DNA of 32,301 nucleotides. It comes from Dehalococcoidia bacterium (GTDB taxonomy: Bacteria > Chloroflexota > Dehalococcoidia > UBA2979). How positions within the stretch are numbered: position 1 is the first letter of the stretch; each line of letters opens with the position of its first letter. A program made the position numbers and the translations under genes. The notes beneath the pieces were generated by a model, which saw only the letters and a list, made by a program, of their open reading frames with translations, was not told the origin of the DNA and searched no databases. Of this stretch, positions 1 to 8,238 are shown in pieces. The DNA is taken from NCBI GenBank assembly GCA_023228765.1, contig JALOAM010000013.1, positions 1 to 32,301 of the forward strand. The letters are read 5' to 3'.

Positions 1-1080
1 GGGCACCTCGATGGGGCGCGCCTCCGGCTGCGACCGTTCGAGGTGGTAGCGGTCGAACGGCACCACGATCACGGTGAGCAGCAGGATGAAGAACACCAGC
101 AGCCAGAGGTCGATCTCGCCGCCCTGGCGCTGCAGGAGGTAGATGTAGACGATCGCGGTGCCGAGGTTGATCGCGGCCATCGTCGCGAACTCGATGCGCC
201 ACCTGAACCACGGTGTGCCTCGCCTCGCGAGGGAGTCCGCGATCAGCGCGTTCGTCAGCACCACGAAGCCGACCGCGCCCGCGACCTGGCCCGGGGTCGC
301 ATCGAGTACCGGCAGCATCTGCGCGAAGATCACGCTGACCACCGAGACCAGCAGGATCTTCTCGACGAGCGCGCTCCTCACGATGTGCTCGGCGCGGCTC
401 CGGCCGGCCGGGAGCACGGCCGCACCGTAGCCCGGTCCCGCCTCCAGGTAGAGGTCGACGCCATGGTCCCTCGGCGGGAGCCGCCTCGCGACGGCCGGCG
501 CGGCCAGCCACCCACCGAGCGCAACGAGGCCGATCGGGACGAGGAGCCACGGGTACGCCCTCAGCGTGTCGGTCACATCGAGCTGCGCGACGTGGATCCA
601 GTACTCCTGTGGGAGCTTGATGCCCACCCAGATCCCCGCCGCCGCGCCGATCGCCGGCCCCCACGTGAGCCGTGAGAGGTTCCAGCGCTGGCGGACCAGC
701 TCCACGAAGATGAAGTAGTACTCGAACGTGTTCGGGAAGATCAGGAGGATCGCCCGCAGCCCCGTCAGCTCGAACAGGAGCACGCCCACCAGGCGGTAGT
801 ACCAGAGCATGCGCGACACCTCGAACGCTGGGCCGGCCGGCCAGTTCCGCAGCGTGGAGATGTAGGCGATAGTCAGGTAGTAGACGTCCAGCGCCTTGTC
901 GTAGCTCTGGTAGTTCTCCAGCTCCCGCGTGGTGAACGTGTCGAAGATCGTCTGGTCCACCGCGTCGAGGACCAGCGACGCGATGATCGCCGGCAGCGGG
1001 AACCGCGGGATGAGCAGCGGCACGAAGAACCTCGCGCCGATCACCGTGGCGAAGACGAGCGGATCGAGCACGTCGCTCAT
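1..1080 (-). CDS. polytopic membrane protein, C-terminus cut by window edge
   Basis: Reading the minus strand from the ATG at 1080 gives 360 codons without a stop up to the window edge, so the 3' end is missing. The protein is rich in hydrophobic stretches: near residues 10-30, 75-100 (with LWYYRLVGVLLFE), 100-125 (LRAILLIFPNTFEYYF), 140-155, 180-200, and three or more towards the end, which suggests at least seven membrane helices. I do not recognise the family. The ATG lies inside the stop codon of the upstream metallo-beta-lactamase-fold gene (ATGA overlap at 1077-1080), so the two are almost certainly co-transcribed and translationally coupled. Third codon positions are nearly all G or C, as in the neighbours. 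The apparent plus-strand frames over this region are charged, repetitive shadows. I am sure it is a gene, not of its role; a membrane enzyme or transporter are both possible. Confidence 0.85.
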   Translation of the reverse strand, partial: MSDVLDPLVFATVIGARFFVPLLIPRFPLPAIIASLVLDAVDQTIFDTFTTRELENYQSYDKALDVYYLTIAYISTLRNWPAGPAFEVSRMLWYYRLVGVLLFELTGLRAILLIFPNTFEYYFIFVELVRQRWNLSRLTWGPAIGAAAGIWVGIKLPQEYWIHVAQLDVTDTLRAYPWLLVPIGLVALGGWLAAPAVARRLPPRDHGVDLYLEAGPGYGAAVLPAGRSRAEHIVRSALVEKILLVSVVSVIFAQMLPVLDATPGQVAGAVGFVVLTNALIADSLARRGTPWFRWRIEFATMAAINLGTAIVYIYLLQRQGGEIDLWLLVFFILLLTVIVVPFDRYHLERSQPEARPIEVP

Positions 1081-1889
1081 CGAGGCCGCTCCACCCGCCG
1101 AGGTGCCTCCAGCCCCGCGAACGTCCGACGCTCCCCGAGACGCAGGAGCGCGACGGGCGCATCAGGGACCTCGGCTCCGGCGAGACGCGCGAAGTCCTCG
1201 CCGACACGGGCGAAGCGCTCCGGCCTCACGCGCCGCAGTCCCCGGGGCCAGTACGTGCCCCAGTGCACCGGCACCACCGCGCGGGGGCGGATCAGCCGCA
1301 GCGCCTCGACGGCGCTCACCACGTCGAGGTGCCCCCCTCGCAGGGTCGGCCCCCAGCCACCCACGGGTAGCAACGCGAGGTCGAGATCCTCGGCAGCCAG
1401 GTGCGCCATCTCCGGGAACAGGCCGGTGTCGCCCGCGAAGTAGATCGTGTGCCGGCCTCGGAGGACATAGCCGAGCGCGTGCGCGCGTGGCCCGAACGGA
1501 GGCCGGTAGCCGCTGTGCCGTGCGCTCGTCGCGCGGACCTCGAGCGGCCCGAACATCGCCACCTCGCCCGGCGCGAGTTCGACGACGGCGCGGCAGCCGG
1601 CGGCGCGCAACAGTGCTCCGCTCCCCTGCGGCGCGATGACCGGCACGTCGAGGCCCACGGCGCGCAGCGACGGGACGTCGAGGTGGTCGCGATGCAGGTG
1701 CGAGATCAGGACGAGGTCCACCCCGGCCCACGTCGACGCCTCGGGCAACGGTACGTAGCGGTGCAGGGGGCCGAGGTTGCTCCGCAGCAGCGGATCCGTG
1801 AGCACGGACACCCCGTCGAGGTCGACCCGGGCCGTCGCGTGCCCCAGCCAGGTCACCCCGAGCTCGCTCGAATCGCGCGTCGGTTCCAT
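1077..1889 (-). CDS. metallo-beta-lactamase-fold hydrolase (UlaG / NAPE-PLD-like)
   Basis: The protein has about 270 residues and carries the metal-binding signature HLHRDHLD (HxHxDH) after a VTWLGHAT start typical of the UlaG/NAPE-PLD branch of the metallo-beta-lactamase superfamily. Further ligands are visible as the His in TSARHSG, the Asp in IYFAGDTGLF and the His in VVPVHWGTYWP. The family hydrolyses ester, lactone or phosphodiester bonds with one or two metal ions; the substrate cannot be named here. No signal peptide is seen, so it should be cytoplasmic. I chose the ATG at 1889. A GTG at 1934 would add 15 residues, but those codons have low G/C at third positions and look non-coding. 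Its stop overlaps the start of the downstream membrane protein, and the GNAT-like gene is divergent on the other side. Confidence 0.85.
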   Translation of the reverse strand: MEPTRDSSELGVTWLGHATARVDLDGVSVLTDPLLRSNLGPLHRYVPLPEASTWAGVDLVLISHLHRDHLDVPSLRAVGLDVPVIAPQGSGALLRAAGCRAVVELAPGEVAMFGPLEVRATSARHSGYRPPFGPRAHALGYVLRGRHTIYFAGDTGLFPEMAHLAAEDLDLALLPVGGWGPTLRGGHLDVVSAVEALRLIRPRAVVPVHWGTYWPRGLRRVRPERFARVGEDFARLAGAEVPDAPVALLRLGERRTFAGLEAPRRVERPR

Positions 1890-2009
1890 TCCCCCATGAT
1901 CGGTGCGCGACGCAACCCGATCAGTAGGGGGCACGAGCGAGCCCGCCTATGATGGTCAGCGTCCGGGCCGGACTACCGGCCACGCGGAGCGCGATTGAAG
2001 GGTCCCCCC

Positions 2010-2300
2010 ATGACCGATGTCGTCCGAGTCGAGGACAACCCCGAAGCGCACCGCTACGAGGTCTTCGTGGACGACGAGCTAGCGGGCTTCGCGGAGTACC
2101 ACGACACTCCCGGCGTGCGCACGATGTACCACACGGTGGTCGACCCCTCGTTCGGCGGACGCGGCATCGGCGGGAAGCTCGCCGCCGCCGCCCTCGACGA
2201 CGTGCGGGCGAAAGGCCTCGCGGTCGTCCCCACCTGCCCGTTCATCGCCGCGTTCATCCAGCGCAACCCCGACTACGCCGACCTCCTCCGCACCGTCTGA
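2010..2300 (+). CDS. small GNAT-like N-acetyltransferase (COG2388 type)
   Basis: This 96-residue protein matches the short GCN5-related acetyltransferase class: strand residues VFVDDELAGFAEY, then MYHTVVDPSFGGRGIGGKLA, which contains the acetyl-CoA pyrophosphate-binding loop (R/Q-x-x-G-x-G/A, here GGRGIGGKL), then TCPFIAAFIQRNPDYADL, a C-terminal motif typical of this group. Such proteins transfer acetyl from acetyl-CoA to an amine; substrates are mostly unknown. The ATG at 2010 is preceded by GAAGGG with a 7-nt spacer, which decides the start over an upstream in-frame TTG at 1995. It stands alone, divergent from the metallo-beta-lactamase-fold gene and convergent with putA. Confidence 0.88.
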   Translation: MTDVVRVEDNPEAHRYEVFVDDELAGFAEYHDTPGVRTMYHTVVDPSFGGRGIGGKLAAAALDDVRAKGLAVVPTCPFIAAFIQRNPDYADLLRTV

Positions 2301-2310
2301 GGTGAACCGC

Positions 2311-2324
2311 GCCCCACGAGGGGC
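2311..2324. terminator. possible bidirectional hairpin between convergent genes
   Basis: GCCCC-ACGA-GGGGC forms a 5-bp all-GC stem with a 4-nt loop in the 33-nt gap between the stops of the GNAT-like gene and putA. There is no T-run on either strand, so it is a weak terminator candidate at best. Confidence 0.3.
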
Positions 2325-2333
2325 TGCCGCCGG

Positions 2334-5300
2334 CTAGCGGTGCTCCATCGCGAGGTGCAGGTCCGCGCCGTGACGCAGCGTACGCACCGCGATCACCCGG
2401 GGCCACGTGAACCGCTGCAGGAACCCCGTCTCCCTCGGCTGCGGCCCATCGAGCGAGGTGAGCATGGCCCGCAGGCCGGCGTCGCCGTCCTCCACGGGCG
2501 CGATGGCGCGCGCGAGCGACCGCAACGGCCCTCGATCGCAGGCGGCGAAGTCGACGCCGGGCGCGGCGGCGAGTCCGAGGAACACGGCGGCATCGCCATC
2601 CTCGAAGCGGAGTGTCGCCCTCGGCACTCCGGCAGCGTGGAGGGCGTCGACGGCATCCGCGAGGGCGGGCGAGTCGACCACGACGACGCCGTTCCCGCCG
2701 AGGAGCGCGGCCGCGAGCCACCAGCCAGCGTCCTCGCCGCCCGCTCGCAGCACGCCCACCCCTCGCGGGTAGTCGTGGGTGATGTAGGTGTCCTGTCCGG
2801 CCACCTGCACCGTTGGCTCCGGCTCGTCGAGTTCGACCTGCGCCGCCGAGGCAGCCGCGCGGAGCGCATCTCGGAGGGCGGGTGACAGCACACGGGCGGC
2901 GGCCATCTCGACCACCTCGATGCGATCGGCAAGCGGGGCGGCCCACCGCTTCGGGAGGTCGGACGGACGGGCCTCCGCCGTCGAGGAACTCGGCGTGACG
3001 TCGTCCTCGATCGGTGGGGCGTCGGAGCGCTGGACGAACGCCCAGAGGTAGCCGGGCTGGCCGACCTTTGGGCCGGTGCCGGAGAAGTGCATCCCGCCGA
3101 ACGGCTCGACGCCCGGCCGCGCCGCGGTCGTCGAGCGGTTCACGTAGAGGTGCCCGGCGGCGATCTCCTCGGCGATGCGCGCTATCCGGCTGGGGCTCCG
3201 CGAGAACAGGCCGGAGGTCAGCCCATAGCCGGTGCCGTTCGCGACGCGGATCGCGTCGTCGATGTCGTCGAACGGGACCACCGCGAGGATCGGGCCGAAG
3301 AGCTCCTCGGTCGTGGTCGCCGCCGTGAGCGCCTCGTCGAGTGCGATCTCCACGATCAGCGGGCCGTGGAGGCGAGTGCCCGGTCGCGGCCCGAACTCGT
3401 CGAGGAGCACCCGGCCCTCTCGGCGTGCACGGTCGGCGGCCCCGGCCAGCCGCTCGGAGGCCTCGTCGCTGATGATCGGGTTGATCGCGGTGCGGGAGTC
3501 CTCCGCGGGCCCGACCTGCCACGAGCTCGCCGCGGCGATGAGACGGTCGCGAAACGTCGGGTAGATCGAGCGCTCGACGAGGACGCGCGAGACGGCGGAG
3601 CACTTCTGGTTCGCGTGCCCGAACGCCGAGGTGAGGACACCCGCCACCGCCTCGTCCACATCGGCGTCGCCGAACACGAGCGCGGGGTTCTTCCCGCCCA
3701 TCTCCGCGACGAGGTGGCGAGGGCGCCCTTCGTGCGTGGGTGCCTCGGCGATCGCCTCGTGCATCCACGTGCCGACGGCGCGCGAACCGGTGAACGCGAC
3801 CATCGCGACGCGCGGATCCTCGACGAGGACGCGGCCGGCCGTGGAGCCCTCCCCCGGCACGCACTGCAGCACGCCCTCCGGGACGCCGGCCTCGTGGAGC
3901 AGCGCCACGAGGCGATGCGCGATCGCCGGGGTCTGCTCCGCCGGCTTGAGGATCACCGGGTTCCCGCAGACCAGGGCCGCCGCCACCATCCCGCACGGGA
4001 TCGCAAGCGAGAAGTTCCACGGCGGGATCACCGCCACCACACCCCGCGGCGCGATCACGGAGCCGTGCTGTTGCCAGAGCTCCTCCGCCGCTGCGGCGTA
4101 GAGCCGGAGGAAGTCCGCCGCCTCCTCGACCTCCGCCCAGGCGCCCGCGCGGTCACGGCCGCCCTCTCGCACCACGGCGGCGGCGAACTCGTGCCCGCGC
4201 CCCAGGAGGAGGTCCGCAGCCGCGCAGAGGATGCGCGCGCGCTCCGCGACAGGCACCGCTGCCCACGCGGCTGCCGCCTCACCGGCACGGCCGATCACGG
4301 TGCGCATGCCCTCGGGCGTGGCGTGCTCGACCTCCGCGAGTGGTGCGCCTGCCGGCTCCGAGGGGCTGACGACCGCCTGCCAGCCGGCGCTCGCGACGCC
4401 CTCCGGGAGGGCGAACCGCCGCGCCGCGGCGGAGATCGCCGCGTCGAGAGCGGCCTGGAACGCAGCGCGGAAGCCGCGCTCGTGCCACTCGGCGGCGGGG
4501 GCGCGCTCGAAGGGCGCGCCGTCCGGTGCGACGACGGCGGGGTCCTCGACGTCGGGGGGCGGGCCGAGCACGTCGCCGGACGCGAGCCCCGTCCGCGCCA
4601 TGGTGAGGAACCCCACCTGTGACGAGTTCTCCAGGATCCGCCGTACGAGGTAGGCCATCCCGGGGATCAGGTCGCCGACGGGGACATACTCACGCGACGG
4701 CCAGCCGGCGTCAGCGAGCGCCGTGCTGAGTGCCTCCAGCGTCCGGTGGAGCGTCTGGTGCTCGACCGCGTGCGAGGGCAGCCCGCGCGCCTCGACGAGT
4801 GCCTGCGCCAGGGCGTGGGCGCGCGGGTTGTGGCTCGCCACGGCGGGGTGGACGACGCCGGCTGCATCCACGAGCCGCTCGAGGAGCACCTCGTACATGC
4901 GGTCGGTCGCGGCCTTCTGCTGGAAGACGGGCGGCGCCCAGCGGTTCGCCGCCGCGACGATCGTCTCGTAGTCCCAGTACGCGCCCTTCACCAGCCGCAC
5001 CTGGAACGGCGTCCCGCGACCTCGGGCGGCGGCGAGCACCTCGTCGAGGTGGGCGTCCGCATCGCGGAGGTAGCCCTGCACCACCATCCCCGCGCCATCC
5101 CAGTCTGAGAGCGGCCCGCCGTCCACGAAGACCTGGCGGAACGCGCCCCACACGACGTCCCGCAGCTCGTACTGCTCCGCGTCCACGCAGAGGCCCACGC
5201 CCGCCGCGCGGGCGGCCAGCGCGATGCGCTCCAGCCTCGGCGCGACTCGCTCGATCGAGCCGTCGAGGTCGACCGGCGTGAAGCGGTAGGTGAGCGAGGA

Positions 5301-5885
5301 GAGCTTCGCCGAGACCTGTAGCGCCGGGAGCCCTCCCGCGGTCGTCTCGCCGGCGCTCGGGTGGTGGGCCAGCTCCTCGATCAGCTGGAGGTAGCGCGCC
5401 TCGTACGCGTCTGCTTCCGCCTCGCTCAAGACCGCTTCGCCGAGGAGGTCGAATGAGGGGTACCGGCCGCGGCGCGCGAAGTCGTCGAGGAGGTCGCGGG
5501 TGCTGTCCGCGTCCGGCTCCGCGATGAACCGCCGCGCGAACAGCGCGATCGACCGTCGCGCCGTCGCCTGCACCACCGTCGAGGGCGTCAGCGGGTTCCT
5601 CGCGATGCGGAGCAGCGCCCGCAGAAGCCGCGGCAGCCCCGGAAAGTCCCCTTCGAGGTACTCACGAAGCAGGCGGTGGAGTTCCTTGGCATCGCCGGTG
5701 GCCTCGACGGCGGCGAAGACATCGACGAACCGCAGCATCCGCGTGCGAAAGCGCTCGTCATCCAGTGCGTCCGTCAGGAGCCAGTCCTGCATCCGCTCGG
5801 CCGCATCCGGCCGGTGCCCCTCGATCGCGTCGAGGAGCCCTTCCCCGATCGCTCGCGCCCGCCGCTCCACCGCCTCGGATGCCAT
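2334..5885 (-). CDS. putA: bifunctional proline dehydrogenase / L-glutamate gamma-semialdehyde dehydrogenase
   Basis: PutA oxidises proline to P5C with FAD, then glutamate semialdehyde to glutamate with NAD+. The 1183-residue protein has an alpha-helical arm (about 1-80), the FAD-binding TIM barrel (about 170-460) with VSAKLSSL, RLVKGAYWDYE (Lys300) and YVPVGDLIPGMAYLVRR (from Tyr400, with the paired Arg that bind the proline carboxylate), and the aldehyde dehydrogenase domain (about 500-985) with PPWNFSL (Asn624), AEMGGKNPAL (Glu728) and GHANQKCSAVSR (catalytic Cys762). A further C-terminal domain of about 190 residues follows. There is no N-terminal ribbon-helix-helix domain, so it should not repress its own gene as enterobacterial PutA does. 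The ATG at 5885 has AGAAGG 5 nt upstream; a TTG directly before it is a less likely start. It is monocistronic: convergent with the GNAT-like gene and divergent from the pilus operon. Confidence 0.97.
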   Translation of the reverse strand: MASEAVERRARAIGEGLLDAIEGHRPDAAERMQDWLLTDALDDERFRTRMLRFVDVFAAVEATGDAKELHRLLREYLEGDFPGLPRLLRALLRIARNPLTPSTVVQATARRSIALFARRFIAEPDADSTRDLLDDFARRGRYPSFDLLGEAVLSEAEADAYEARYLQLIEELAHHPSAGETTAGGLPALQVSAKLSSLTYRFTPVDLDGSIERVAPRLERIALAARAAGVGLCVDAEQYELRDVVWGAFRQVFVDGGPLSDWDGAGMVVQGYLRDADAHLDEVLAAARGRGTPFQVRLVKGAYWDYETIVAAANRWAPPVFQQKAATDRMYEVLLERLVDAAGVVHPAVASHNPRAHALAQALVEARGLPSHAVEHQTLHRTLEALSTALADAGWPSREYVPVGDLIPGMAYLVRRILENSSQVGFLTMARTGLASGDVLGPPPDVEDPAVVAPDGAPFERAPAAEWHERGFRAAFQAALDAAISAAARRFALPEGVASAGWQAVVSPSEPAGAPLAEVEHATPEGMRTVIGRAGEAAAAWAAVPVAERARILCAAADLLLGRGHEFAAAVVREGGRDRAGAWAEVEEAADFLRLYAAAAEELWQQHGSVIAPRGVVAVIPPWNFSLAIPCGMVAAALVCGNPVILKPAEQTPAIAHRLVALLHEAGVPEGVLQCVPGEGSTAGRVLVEDPRVAMVAFTGSRAVGTWMHEAIAEAPTHEGRPRHLVAEMGGKNPALVFGDADVDEAVAGVLTSAFGHANQKCSAVSRVLVERSIYPTFRDRLIAAASSWQVGPAEDSRTAINPIISDEASERLAGAADRARREGRVLLDEFGPRPGTRLHGPLIVEIALDEALTAATTTEELFGPILAVVPFDDIDDAIRVANGTGYGLTSGLFSRSPSRIARIAEEIAAGHLYVNRSTTAARPGVEPFGGMHFSGTGPKVGQPGYLWAFVQRSDAPPIEDDVTPSSSTAEARPSDLPKRWAAPLADRIEVVEMAAARVLSPALRDALRAAASAAQVELDEPEPTVQVAGQDTYITHDYPRGVGVLRAGGEDAGWWLAAALLGGNGVVVVDSPALADAVDALHAAGVPRATLRFEDGDAAVFLGLAAAPGVDFAACDRGPLRSLARAIAPVEDGDAGLRAMLTSLDGPQPRETGFLQRFTWPRVIAVRTLRHGADLHLAMEHR

Positions 5886-6404
5886 CAATACCTTCTCATC
5901 ACGATCGTGTGTGCCTGGTCATGCGTGGCCGCCAGCCTCGGCGCTCCTTGTCTGACGGACGCCCCGCGCTACTCATCTTAGGAGCGCGCGGGGAGGCGAC
6001 CGCCAAAATCGGGCGTCATTGCTGGGCGAGACGCCTGCGGCACGAGCAGACGTGCACTGCACGCGCCATCAGCGCCCAAACACTGGATCTCAACTTCCTG
6101 ACATTGACCTGACGTTGAGAGCAACCACTTCATCTCAACACTTCCTGTGCGGAACGAGTAGAGAGTTCGTCCTGGGTCGAGCTCGGTAAACGAACTGGCA
6201 TTGGGCGGCATTCCTCTCGTCAGTTCCAACCAGCCCAACTTCTCCTAAACAACAGGTCCGTCACGTCGCGTGAGGGGGGTCCAGGGCGTCCACATTTACA
6301 CAACTGCTGGCGAGCGATCTCGCTACTCCCACCATCCACCCAGCATCGAGCAAGTAACCACACCCGAAGGCGCACGTCGCGACCTTCATCGCAAGGAGCA
6401 TCAC
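5886..6404. other. intergenic region between putA and the pilus operon
   Basis: These 519 nt hold no convincing gene and have visibly lower G+C than their surroundings. They should contain the divergent promoters of putA and the flp operon. A perfect 10-bp palindrome CACGATCGTG lies at 5900-5909, about 15 nt before the putA start, and could be an operator. A TTTACA (-35-like) lies at 6295-6300 on the plus strand, but I see no good -10 at the right distance. Three copies of a 7-nt arm are at 6088-6139 (separate entry). A minus-strand frame of 86 codons at 5978-6238 lacks the local codon bias and a ribosome binding site, so I do not call it. Confidence 0.6.
6088..6139. repeat. TCTCAAC / GTTGAGA / TCTCAAC alternating arms
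   Basis: TCTCAAC occurs at 6088-6094 and 6133-6139, and its exact reverse complement GTTGAGA lies between them at 6114-6120. The middle arm can pair with either flank, giving two mutually exclusive 7-bp hairpins. The direct copies extend to ATCTCAACTTCCTG and ATCTCAACACTTCCTG, spaced 45 nt apart. Paired protein-binding sites or an RNA switch in the leader of the pilus operon are both possible. Confidence 0.45.
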
Positions 6405-6599
6405 ATGACCCGCATCAACAACTTCTTCCTGAACGTCATGGCTCGCGCGCAGGTCGCGAAGCGCGAGGAAGGACAGGGCACCGTCGAGTACGTCCTGGTC
6501 ACCGGCCTCATCGCCGTGGTCCTGGTCGTGGGCGCGGTGGACCCGCTGAAGACCGCCGTCGGCTCCGCCATCGGCAAGGTCACCACGGCCCTCGCGTAG
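6405..6599 (+). CDS. flp: Flp-family type IVb prepilin
   Basis: The 64-residue protein is the main pilus subunit. It has a short basic leader, the Flp cleavage site EEG followed by QGTVEYVLV (cut after Gly, with Glu at +5 and Tyr at +6, the hallmark of Flp pilins) and a hydrophobic helix TGLIAVVLVVGAV, followed by a short tail. The prepilin peptidase at the end of the same operon should remove the leader, and CpaF, TadB and TadC should polymerise the product. The ATG at 6405 has a perfect AAGGAG 6 nt upstream, stronger than most sites in the window and in line with a highly expressed structural protein. The frame is open upstream to about 6270, but that part lacks codon bias. Confidence 0.96.
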   Translation: MTRINNFFLNVMARAQVAKREEGQGTVEYVLVTGLIAVVLVVGAVDPLKTAVGSAIGKVTTALA

Positions 6600-6632
6600 C
6601 AAACGATCCGCACGAGGCCTGAGGGCGAACCC

Positions 6633-7109
6633 ATGCGTCACGTGTTGAAGTCGGAGGGACAGGCGCTCGTCGAGCTGGTGCTCGTGATGCCGCTGATCCT
6701 GGTGATGGTCTTCTCGATCGTGGAGTTTGGTTTCGCCCTCAACAGCCACCTCGCCGTGAGCAACGCGGCGGCCGAGGGCGCGCGGTACGGGGCGCTGGGC
6801 TCACCTCCGGGTGACGGCACCTGCGCCACCAACACCGTCCGAGGCCGGGCGCTGAAGACCAGCGGCGAGAACCTCGAGTGTTCGGAGATCACCGTCTCCT
6901 ACCCGGGTGGACCGGGGAACGTGGCCCGGGGTGACTCCGTGGTCGTGCGAGTCTCGCACGAGTACGAGACCGTCACTCCGCTCGGCTCGCTCCTCGACCT
7001 CCTCGGCGAGGCGGGGTTCCCGAACACCATCACGCTGAGCGCGTGCTCGACCGGGCGGCTCGAGCAGGCGCCTGCGGCGGCGGTCGCACGAGGTGGGTCG
7101 GCATGCTGA
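6633..7109 (+). CDS. tadE: TadE-like pseudopilin
   Basis: The 158-residue protein begins with a basic leader and a prepilin-like site, SEG followed by QALVELVLVMPLIL, with Glu at +5, then a transmembrane helix continuing to about residue 35 and an extracytoplasmic domain containing three or four cysteines. TadE and TadF are minor pseudopilins processed by the same peptidase as Flp and needed for pilus formation. The start ATG at 6633 follows GAGGGC about 7 nt upstream. It lies 33 nt after flp and its end overlaps tadG by 7 nt. The C-terminus is Ala- and Gly-rich and low in complexity. Confidence 0.93.
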   Translation: MRHVLKSEGQALVELVLVMPLILVMVFSIVEFGFALNSHLAVSNAAAEGARYGALGSPPGDGTCATNTVRGRALKTSGENLECSEITVSYPGGPGNVARGDSVVVRVSHEYETVTPLGSLLDLLGEAGFPNTITLSACSTGRLEQAPAAAVARGGSAC

Positions 7110-8206
7110 ACCACCTCGTGCGCCGTCTCACGTCCACCACGTCTCGCGCGATCCGCCAGACCGTCGCTCAGACTGAGGGCCAGGCGGCGGTCTTCCTCAT
7201 CCTGTTCGCGTTCCTGTTCGCCATGTTTGGCGCCGCCGTCGTCGACGTCGGGCTCATGCTGAACGCGCGGCGGGACGCTCAGGGAGACGCCGACATGGCG
7301 GCGCTCGCGGGATCGCTGGAACTCTCACTGTCCGCAGACCCATCGGTCCAGACAGCTGACCAGGCTGCCGCGATATCGCACGCGATCGCGTGGGCCGGCC
7401 AGAACGGCGTCCCCAACGACGCACACCTGGCCGTCTCCACCGTGAGCAACTGCTTCTCGGGAAATGACGGACACGCCACCGGCGTGCAGGTCACGATCGA
7501 CCGCGAACCACCGTCGTTCTTCCTCGGGTTCCTGGGCCTGACGGACTGGACCGTGGGGGCAACCGCCGTGGCGTGCAGCTCTGGCCGGGACATCGCCGTG
7601 GTCATCGACCGATCCGGGTCGATGTGCGCGGACTCGCTGGGCAGAGTCAGCAACGACTGCTCGAAGAGCCCGAAACCCTTGAAACCGTTCAGTGCTGTCC
7701 AGGATGCGGCGATCCAGTTCAGCCGGAACTTCTCGCCGGTGTACGACCAGCTCGCGCTCGTGTCGTACGCCTCCACCGCCTCGACCAACCGCTCGCTCGG
7801 CACTGGATTCGGGCCGGGGAGCAGCTTTGAGACGGCCGTGAACGGTATGAAGCCGGGTGACTCGACGAACATCGGCGCGGCTCTCCTCAAGGCACGGGAC
7901 CAGCTCACCGGCAGTACGGCCCAGACCGACGCGGCCAAGATCATCGTGCTGCTGACGGACGGGATCCCGAACCTGCCGACAAACGAGACCCGTGGCAAGC
8001 AATACGCCGAGGAGCAGGCCCAGCTCGCCGCGGATGCCGGCATCCGCATCTATGTCATCGGCCTCGGCAAGGGCGTGGACGACACCTTCCTCGAGGGGAT
8101 CGCAAGCATCGGCAGCGGGGTGTACCTCCGGGCACCCCAGTCGTCCGACCTGAGCGCCGCCTTCCAGACCATCGCAGACCTCGCACACGCGCGGCTTGCC
8201 CAATAG
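7103..8206 (+). CDS. tadG: TadG-like pilus protein with von Willebrand A domain
   Basis: The 367-residue protein has an N-terminal TadE/TadG-like segment (TEGQAAVFLILFAF) with one transmembrane helix at about residues 28-52, a linker domain, and a vWA domain from about 160 to the end. The metal-ion-dependent adhesion site is intact: D169-R-S-G-S173, a Thr in DSTNIGAAL, and Asp286 in LLTDGIPN. Two cysteines between DRSGSM and the next helix may form a disulfide outside the cell. TadG proteins are envelope-anchored Tad components that may bind the surface or the pilus. The ATG at 7103 lies within the end of tadE (ATGCTGA, 7-nt overlap) and has AGGTGGG 5 nt upstream; the longer open frame from 7043 would overlap tadE further and is not used. 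Confidence 0.93.
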   Translation: MLNHLVRRLTSTTSRAIRQTVAQTEGQAAVFLILFAFLFAMFGAAVVDVGLMLNARRDAQGDADMAALAGSLELSLSADPSVQTADQAAAISHAIAWAGQNGVPNDAHLAVSTVSNCFSGNDGHATGVQVTIDREPPSFFLGFLGLTDWTVGATAVACSSGRDIAVVIDRSGSMCADSLGRVSNDCSKSPKPLKPFSAVQDAAIQFSRNFSPVYDQLALVSYASTASTNRSLGTGFGPGSSFETAVNGMKPGDSTNIGAALLKARDQLTGSTAQTDAAKIIVLLTDGIPNLPTNETRGKQYAEEQAQLAADAGIRIYVIGLGKGVDDTFLEGIASIGSGVYLRAPQSSDLSAAFQTIADLAHARLAQ

Positions 8207-8238
8207 AACCGCCAGCAACGAACCGAAACGAGCACGTC

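Noticed and set aside
3087..4622. Plus-strand open frame of about 500 codons opposite putA
   Set aside because: It is a shadow of the aldehyde dehydrogenase domain, with Arg- and His-rich composition and no motifs.
6184..6215. GGCATT...GGCATT as a sigma-54 promoter for the pilus operon
   Set aside because: The spacing between the GG and GC elements is one base short of the -24/-12 consensus and the rest of the match is poor.
5978..6238. 86-codon minus-strand frame before putA
   Set aside because: There is no G/C bias at third positions, no ribosome binding site and no recognisable domain; it lies in the likely promoter region.
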